Part shown: one piece after another, positions 5,697 to 9,399 of the stretch
How positions within the stretch are numbered: the stretch's first letter is position 1
How the letters are laid out: each line of letters opens with the position of its first letter
Assembly (NCBI GenBank): GCA_021788565.1
Contig: JAJYKO010000143.1
Span: forward strand, 1 to 9,399
Direction of reading: 5' to 3'
Source of the DNA: Chloroflexota bacterium
Lineage (GTDB): Bacteria; Chloroflexota; UBA6077
DNA: 9,399 nucleotides
Notes under the pieces: generated by a model
What the model saw: only the letters and a program-made list of their open reading frames with translations
Told to the model about the DNA's origin: nothing
The model's database searches: none
Position numbers and translations under genes: made by a program

Positions 5697-5735
5697 CGAG
5701 TGGCCTGGGAAGGACCCCATTTCCCAGGCCACTCG
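5697..5735. terminator. Long hairpin between convergent uspA and MFS genes
   Basis: CGAGTGGCCTGGGAA (5697-5711) and its exact complement (5721-5735) form a perfect 15-bp stem with a nine-base loop, between the ends of two convergent genes. It can serve both transcripts. Neither strand has a proper T-run afterwards (TCTTCC on plus, CTTGCG on minus), so it may act as a 3'-end stabiliser or a weak bidirectional terminator. Confidence 0.7.
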
Positions 5736-5764
5736 TCTTCCAGCCTATATCAGTCCCCTGGGTC

Positions 5765-7123
5765 TCAGCGGCTGCCCGCGATTGTGCGCGCCGCAACCAT
5801 CCGGCCCTTGTCCACCACGGAGATCTCTGGGTTAAGCCAGAACGCCCAGACTGCCGCGCCGATGATCAGCAGTGCCGCGGCAACGATGAATGGCGCTACC
5901 CAGGAATAGTACTGCGCCAGGATGCCGAACACCATCGGGGATATCGCCCCTCCGATGTTGCCGCCCATGTTCATCATGCCGGAGACAGTCCCAGAATACT
6001 CTCCGCCCACGTCCATGGGCACTGCCCACGACGGCCCGATCGTGCACTCGAGGAAGAACATCGAGGCAGTCAGTGAATAAACAGCCGTCAGAGGATTGTC
6101 GGTGAGCGCGGCGGGCACGATGAAGATCACGCAACCGAGCATGCCCACTATCGCCACGAGTCGGCGAGAGAAGACGGTTCTGCCTGTCTTCCTGAGCAGA
6201 TAGTCGGTAAACCAGCCGCCAAACGTGTCTCCGACAGCGCCGGCAAGCAGTGGGAGGGCGGCGTAGAAGCCCATCGCTACCAGACTGAAGTGCCTGTAAT
6301 CCACCAGGTAGGAAGGAAGCCAGGTCAGGAAGATCCAGAGGCAGTACACGTAGGTGAAGTAGGCGATCATGATGGCCCACATGTTGGGGTGCTTCAGCAG
6401 CACTCGCCACGGCACCGTCGGTCGTACCTTCACTTCCATCGCCTTGATGTTGCCCTTGTCGTCCACACCACGGAGATGGGCGAGCTCCGCATCGTTTACC
6501 TTCAGGATGCCCTTGTCCTCGGGCATGTTCCGGTAGAAGACCGCCCAGACTATGACCCACACTATGCCGACGAGACCGAAGGACCAGAAGACGGCCTGCC
6601 AGCCATAGGTGATCATGATCCACACCGAAATTGGGGGCACAACAGCCGCGCCCAGGCGGCTGAAGGCGTGGCTCAGGCCCTGTGCGAAGCCGCGCTCAGC
6701 CCGAGTAAACCAGTTCTGCATGGCACGTGTGGCCGTGGGGAACGCACCTGCCTCGCCCACACCTAGCATGAACCGTAGGATCCAGAAGGAGCCTATGCTG
6801 CTGCCGAAAACTGTGGCCGAGGTCATTATGGACCAGAACGCCACGAGACCGCCCAGGATCTTTCTCGGACCGAACCGGTCGCCGAGCCAGCCGCCTGGCA
6901 CCTGGAAGATGGCGTACGACCAAGTGAATGCGGCCAGAATAAGCCCCATCGCCACCTTGTCGAACCCGAATTGCTTGCTGATGACCGGAGCTGCCGTGGA
7001 GATGTTGACCCGATCCAGGTACGTGAGAAGATACATTGCGCAGATTAGTCCCAGCACGACCCATCGAACACTGGATCTCTTTGCCCTCGCCGCGGCTCTC
7101 GCACTCGTTGCTTCGGCACTCAC
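5765..7123 (-). CDS. MFS transporter, anion:cation symporter (ACS) family
   Basis: A 452-residue inner-membrane secondary transporter with about 12 hydrophobic helices. It belongs to the family of hexuronate, glucarate, phthalate and other organic-anion importers driven by cation gradients. Visible marks: YLDRVNIS at 35-42 (helix 1), the MFS motif GGWLGDRFGPRK (77-88), the ACS-typical FMLGVGEAGAFPTATRAMQN (118-137), and a central hydrophilic loop (about 199-238). Start is GTG at 7121-7123, with AAGGAGGA (7130-7137 on the minus strand) six bases upstream. A matching promoter lies at 7150-7177. No catabolic gene stands beside it, so the substrate cannot be named; a sugar acid or another carboxylate is likely. 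It is a single-gene unit ending at the convergent hairpin. Confidence 0.93.
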   Translation of the reverse strand: MSAEATSARAAARAKRSSVRWVVLGLICAMYLLTYLDRVNISTAAPVISKQFGFDKVAMGLILAAFTWSYAIFQVPGGWLGDRFGPRKILGGLVAFWSIMTSATVFGSSIGSFWILRFMLGVGEAGAFPTATRAMQNWFTRAERGFAQGLSHAFSRLGAAVVPPISVWIMITYGWQAVFWSFGLVGIVWVIVWAVFYRNMPEDKGILKVNDAELAHLRGVDDKGNIKAMEVKVRPTVPWRVLLKHPNMWAIMIAYFTYVYCLWIFLTWLPSYLVDYRHFSLVAMGFYAALPLLAGAVGDTFGGWFTDYLLRKTGRTVFSRRLVAIVGMLGCVIFIVPAALTDNPLTAVYSLTASMFFLECTIGPSWAVPMDVGGEYSGTVSGMMNMGGNIGGAISPMVFGILAQYYSWVAPFIVAAALLIIGAAVWAFWLNPEISVVDKGRMVAARTIAGSR

Positions 7124-7149
7124 AGTGATTCCTCCTTATGATCGATGTG

Positions 7150-7177
7150 ATTCTACGCAGCCACCAGCATCTGTCGA
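7150..7177 (-). promoter_or_regulatory. Sigma-70 promoter for the MFS gene
   Basis: On the minus strand TCGACA (7172-7177, 5 of 6), a 16-bp spacer and TAGAAT (7150-7155, 5 of 6) lead to a predicted start near 7143. That is just ahead of the Shine-Dalgarno, so the leader is very short. Confidence 0.6.
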
Positions 7178-7323
7178 AGAGCACCCCACATAAGGCTGGA
7201 TTACGCAGGCACGCTCGACGACCAAAGATGCCGGATGATGCCGTGGGCAGGACTTGCGACACATACGATTCATTTCAGCAATGTAGAAGTTAAGCGATAG
7301 GTCAGCCCTGGCTCCTGATGAGT

Positions 7324-7355
7324 AGCTTAAGGAAGCCTGAGAAGTTCCTTAGGCT
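7324..7355. repeat. Inverted repeat upstream of trmO
   Basis: Arms 7324-7334 (AGCTTAAGGAA) and 7345-7355 (TTCCTTAGGCT) pair over 11 positions with one G·U, around a ten-base loop. There is no T-run on either side. It could be an operator for either divergent gene or a leader hairpin of trmO. Confidence 0.4.
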
Positions 7356-7431
7356 GCGCAGAGCAGGCATTCGGTCGGTATGCCATAATCGCCTCAAAAG
7401 CCGTGTGGCTGCGATTGCAAAGGAGATCAAA

Positions 7432-7881
7432 ATGGAATTTGAACCAGTCGGTTTTGTGAAGTCGCGGGTCACTGAGGCTGTGGACGAGGGCTGGGGAGAG
7501 GTGGTATCGGAGATCCATCTCGCGGAAAGGTTGGCCCATGGCTTGCGAGGTATCGACCAGTTCTCCCACCTGCTGGTCCTGTTCTTCATGCACCATGCGA
7601 CATTCTCGGAGGACACTGACCTGATGCGGCGCCAGCGAGGTCGAGCCGATATGCCGATGACTGGCATCTTCGCGCAGCGGGCAAAGCACCGGCCGAACCC
7701 TATCGGAGTGACAGCAGTACGGCTTCTCGGGGTGCACGGGAACGTGCTCCGAGTGCAGGGGCTGGACGCGATCGACGGCACGCCGGTCCTCGACGTCAAA
7801 CCGTACGTGCCCGCTTTCGACCGGGTGGAGCACGCGGTGATCCCCGAGTACATGGAGCGTCTGATGAAAGACTACTTCTAG
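7432..7881 (+). CDS. trmO: tRNA (N6-threonylcarbamoyladenosine37-N6)-methyltransferase, TrmO family
   Basis: UPF0066/TsaA-type SAM-dependent methyltransferase. Characterised TrmO methylates t6A at position 37 of threonine tRNA to m6t6A, improving decoding next to the anticodon. The 149 residues form the beta-barrel TrmO domain alone. EFEPVGFVKSRV opens it, GIDQFSHLLVLFFMH (40-54) follows, then the family signature GIFAQRAKHRPNPIGVT (78-94), LRVQGLDAIDGTPVLDVKPY (106-125) and a PAFD end. E. coli TrmO is about 235 residues with an extra C-terminal domain. That domain is absent here, as in many short archaeal and bacterial homologues. AAAGGAG at 7419-7425 before ATG 7432 sets the start; the upstream in-frame ATG at 7318 has no binding site. 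It is a single gene, tail-to-tail with the glycosidase-like gene, 16 bp apart. Members of the fold with other substrates exist, so tRNA-Thr is inferred. Confidence 0.88.
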   Translation: MEFEPVGFVKSRVTEAVDEGWGEVVSEIHLAERLAHGLRGIDQFSHLLVLFFMHHATFSEDTDLMRRQRGRADMPMTGIFAQRAKHRPNPIGVTAVRLLGVHGNVLRVQGLDAIDGTPVLDVKPYVPAFDRVEHAVIPEYMERLMKDYF

Positions 7882-7897
7882 CGTCTACGGTCGGCCG

Positions 7898-9067
7898 CTA
7901 CTCTGTGAGATGCGGGGTGGAGACACCCGCGTCGCGGGCATCGGGATGCGTCTGGATTAGTGGCGCGGAAGAGCCCTGAGGTACTCCGATGGTGAACCAC
8001 GCGTAACTGTCCCATCCATACTGAGAGTGCGACGGTGCCGTTCCGGCAAGCGCTCCAGTGGGCAAATATTCGTACAGCGTTCCATCCGCAGACTCCGCCT
8101 GCAGACGATTCATCGCCATGCCGCCAGCCTCATCGGCACCTGCCATCCACGCCGTCGACCACGATATTGCGTCGTATAGCAGCCACGAGCCCCCATTCTG
8201 GTAGCGGCCCCTCTCTATTGGGGTGAAGAACGCGGAGGGGTCGAGGTAGCCTCTGTCACGGGCTGATAGAACGAGGAAGCCCTCTCCAGAGCGAGTGAGG
8301 GCTCGTACCGTCGAGACCACCACCTCGTCATCCAGAATGGACCGATCGTAGACAGTCCGGGCCAGGAACTCGCCGGTTAGCGCCGATGCATCGTGGAAGT
8401 CGAGATGCCGGCTGACTGGAAGGTAGCCCAGGTCAGAACGATAGAGTCGCCTGTAAGCCAGGGCGGCCGCATCCACGTCAGCTGGAGTCGCTACACCCAA
8501 CTCGTTCGCAGCCATGGCAGCCACGACGTAGAGCCCCTGGTTGTAGGACGCCACATCGCGGCTCGGGAAGAGCAACAAATCGTGCCAGGTATGGAATGTG
8601 CCCGTCGGGGTCCAGTACGCCCCATCCACCACGTGGCGGCTGATCCACTGCCAGGCGCGGATCACGCGCTCCAGGGGCTGTGCGTCATCGCGGGCGGTCC
8701 AAATGACGTAGAGGAGGGTCGATTCGTCGTCGTAGTAGGTTGCTGCGCCATCGGTTGGATCGAGCTTGGTCGGCGCCTGCCCATCCAGAGTCAATCGAGC
8801 GCCGAAGTGAGAAAGAGCACGCCGGCCCACATCCGAGCCCAGTATTCCTGTGGTCCAAAAGGCGTCTCGCAGCCAGTCCCCGTTATAAGCCGGTGCGGGA
8901 CGCATCCATCCCGAGTTGGGATCGAGGAGATTCGCCTCGGCCACCGACCTGCACACATCGTACGGGTTTGGCGTAAATGGTCTCCCGGCAGCAACGGTAG
9001 GCACCGACTGGCTGAGGGCGGTACCTACCAGCAGCAATACCAGCATCGGAAGACCGCGCAAAAGCAT
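7898..9067 (-). CDS. Exported six-hairpin glycosidase-like protein
   Basis: A 389-residue protein with an N-terminal signal peptide: a hydrophobic core in LPMLVLLLVGTALS and a likely Ala-x-Ala-type cut near VAAG (25-28). It is therefore exported or anchored outside. The mature part looks like an (alpha/alpha)6 barrel of the six-hairpin glycosidase superfamily. NGDWLRDAFWTTGIL (62-76) recalls the W-x-RD-x-F motif of GH15-like and debranching enzymes. YYDDESTLLYVIW (111-123), a Q-N-G-G-S-W block (290-295) and SQYGWDSYAWF (348-358) sit where inner-barrel helices carry substrate-binding residues. E333 and D64/D68 are possible catalytic acids, as inference only. I cannot assign a GH family or substrate. 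The start is ATG 9065-9067; GGAG lies 14 bases away, so the ribosome binding site is poor, and ATG 9044-9046 is an alternative. An extended -10 promoter lies upstream. Confidence 0.8.
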   Translation of the reverse strand: MLLRGLPMLVLLLVGTALSQSVPTVAAGRPFTPNPYDVCRSVAEANLLDPNSGWMRPAPAYNGDWLRDAFWTTGILGSDVGRRALSHFGARLTLDGQAPTKLDPTDGAATYYDDESTLLYVIWTARDDAQPLERVIRAWQWISRHVVDGAYWTPTGTFHTWHDLLLFPSRDVASYNQGLYVVAAMAANELGVATPADVDAAALAYRRLYRSDLGYLPVSRHLDFHDASALTGEFLARTVYDRSILDDEVVVSTVRALTRSGEGFLVLSARDRGYLDPSAFFTPIERGRYQNGGSWLLYDAISWSTAWMAGADEAGGMAMNRLQAESADGTLYEYLPTGALAGTAPSHSQYGWDSYAWFTIGVPQGSSAPLIQTHPDARDAGVSTPHLTE

Positions 9068-9098
9068 CAGCTAAATCGTTGCTCCGGCCAGAATGACG

Positions 9099-9125
9099 AG
9101 CCCGCCCTGGCTGCCCGGGCGGGCT
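9099..9125 (-). promoter_or_regulatory. GC-rich hairpin in the glycosidase-like gene leader
   Basis: AGCCCGCCC (9099-9107) pairs perfectly with GGGCGGGCT (9117-9125) around a nine-base loop. It lies between the -10 box at 9141-9146 and the start codon, so it falls in the 5' leader of the minus-strand gene. There is no T-run after it (CGTCATTC), so a classic terminator is unlikely. It could stabilise or attenuate the transcript. Confidence 0.5.
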
Positions 9126-9140
9126 GCTTGCCACAACATC

Positions 9141-9149
9141 ATTATAGCA
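9141..9149 (-). promoter_or_regulatory. Extended -10 promoter for the glycosidase-like gene
   Basis: On the minus strand TGCTATAAT gives a perfect -10 (9141-9146) with the TGn extension, which can replace a -35 box. No good -35 is present. The start of transcription would fall near 9134, giving a leader of about 67 nt. Confidence 0.6.
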
Positions 9150-9252
9150 ACAGCGGCTGGAGTCTTGCACACAACGACAGTCTGCCGAATCATCCGGCCG
9201 GGAATTGTCCGGCTAGCCGCAGATGGCTGCCACGTGGAAACGATTGGGCGAC

Positions 9253-9399
9253 ATGAAGCACGATGTAATCGTGGTAGGCGCCGGTCCGAACGGACTCGCC
9301 GCCGCCATTACGCTGGCCAGGGCAGGCCGCTCAGTCATGCTGTTGGAGGGCAGGGATACCGTTGGGGGCGGCGCGCGCTCCGCGGAGTTGACGCTGCCG
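9253..9399 (+). CDS. Phytoene-dehydrogenase-like FAD oxidoreductase, N-terminal fragment
   Basis: The first 49 codons of a flavoprotein that runs off the right edge. The protein opens [19 protein letters not shown], an N-terminal beta-alpha-beta dinucleotide fold with GxGxxG (GAGPNG, 9-14). After the second strand the acidic residue that binds the FAD ribose follows (LLEGRD), then [11 protein letters not shown]. This matches the CrtI/phytoene desaturase-like NAD(P)/FAD oxidoreductases (COG1233), which desaturate or isomerise polyenes or oxidise other hydrophobic substrates. The PNG variant with GGGARS is common in family members outside true carotenoid pathways, so a carotenoid role is not established. 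The Shine-Dalgarno is weak (GGAAAC about ten bases upstream). It diverges from the exported glycosidase-like gene. Confidence 0.88.
   Translation, partial: MKHDVIVVGAGPNGLAAAITLARAGRSVMLLEGRDTVGGGARSAELTLP

Larger units (their letters stand above)
7124..7431. other. Divergent intergenic region MFS / trmO
   Basis: These 308 bases hold no gene that I can support. They carry the MFS promoter on the minus strand (7150-7177) and an 11-bp hairpin (7324-7355) on the trmO side. A CATAAT at 7384-7389 could be a -10 box for trmO, but it lacks a -35 partner. Confidence 0.6.

Noticed and set aside
5832..6623. Minus-strand 263-codon frame inside the transporter gene
   Set aside because: Another frame of the MFS gene; R- and H-rich with no membrane segments or motifs.
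8393..9256. Plus-strand 287-codon open frame
   Set aside because: It lies antisense to the glycosidase-like gene for most of its length. Its product is low in hydrophobic core and rich in R, S, H, P and Q, has no recognisable domain, and the minus-strand frame has a signal peptide and fold-like motifs.

Overview
The window is one stretch of a GC-rich bacterial chromosome. It is dense with protein genes, and I see no rRNA, tRNA, CRISPR array, insertion sequence or phage gene. Almost every start has a strong purine-rich Shine-Dalgarno, and several leaders carry recognisable -10 boxes, so it is bacterial. The mix (dual-GAF NarL-type kinase, DUF4342 protein, Hsp20, UspA, ACS-family transporter, CrtI-like flavoprotein) would suit a Chloroflexota-like or related GC-rich lineage. 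That placement is a guess from gene content.

Layout. 1-98 (minus): first 32 codons of elongation factor G, running off the left edge. 99-513: a divergent non-coding region with a likely fusA promoter and a terminator-like hairpin inside the presumed fusA leader. 514-972 (+): a small heat-shock protein. 1202-1477 (+): a DUF4342 membrane-anchored small protein. 1725-3812 and 3802-4482 (+): an overlapping two-component pair, made of a soluble GAF-GAF histidine kinase and a NarL/LiaR-type response regulator, closed by a UUCG-capped hairpin. 4737-4961 (+): a 74-residue two-helix membrane protein. 5214-5675 (+): a universal stress protein. 5697-5735: a long hairpin between convergent genes. 5765-7123 (minus): an anion:cation symporter-type MFS transporter. 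7432-7881 (+): a short TrmO-type tRNA methyltransferase. 7898-9067 (minus): an exported protein resembling six-hairpin glycosidases. 9253-9399 (+): the N-terminus of a phytoene-dehydrogenase-like FAD protein, running off the right edge.

How it fits together. From 514 to 5675 all genes lie on the plus strand and most have stress-related family roles: chaperone, DUF4342 protein, soluble sensor kinase and its DNA-binding partner, small membrane protein, UspA. Separate promoters or long leaders between them suggest a co-located stress regulon rather than one operon. The only tight translational coupling is kinase to regulator. The right half (transporter, TrmO, glycosidase-like protein, flavoprotein) consists of single-gene units in alternating directions with no obvious shared pathway.

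The least explained features are the leaders. These are an attenuator-like fusA leader, a 26-bp near-repeat found in the leaders of both the 74-residue membrane protein and UspA, a cluster of palindromes ahead of the DUF4342 gene, and a GC-rich hairpin just downstream of an extended -10 promoter for the exported glycosidase-like protein. I found no clear new defence or mobile system.
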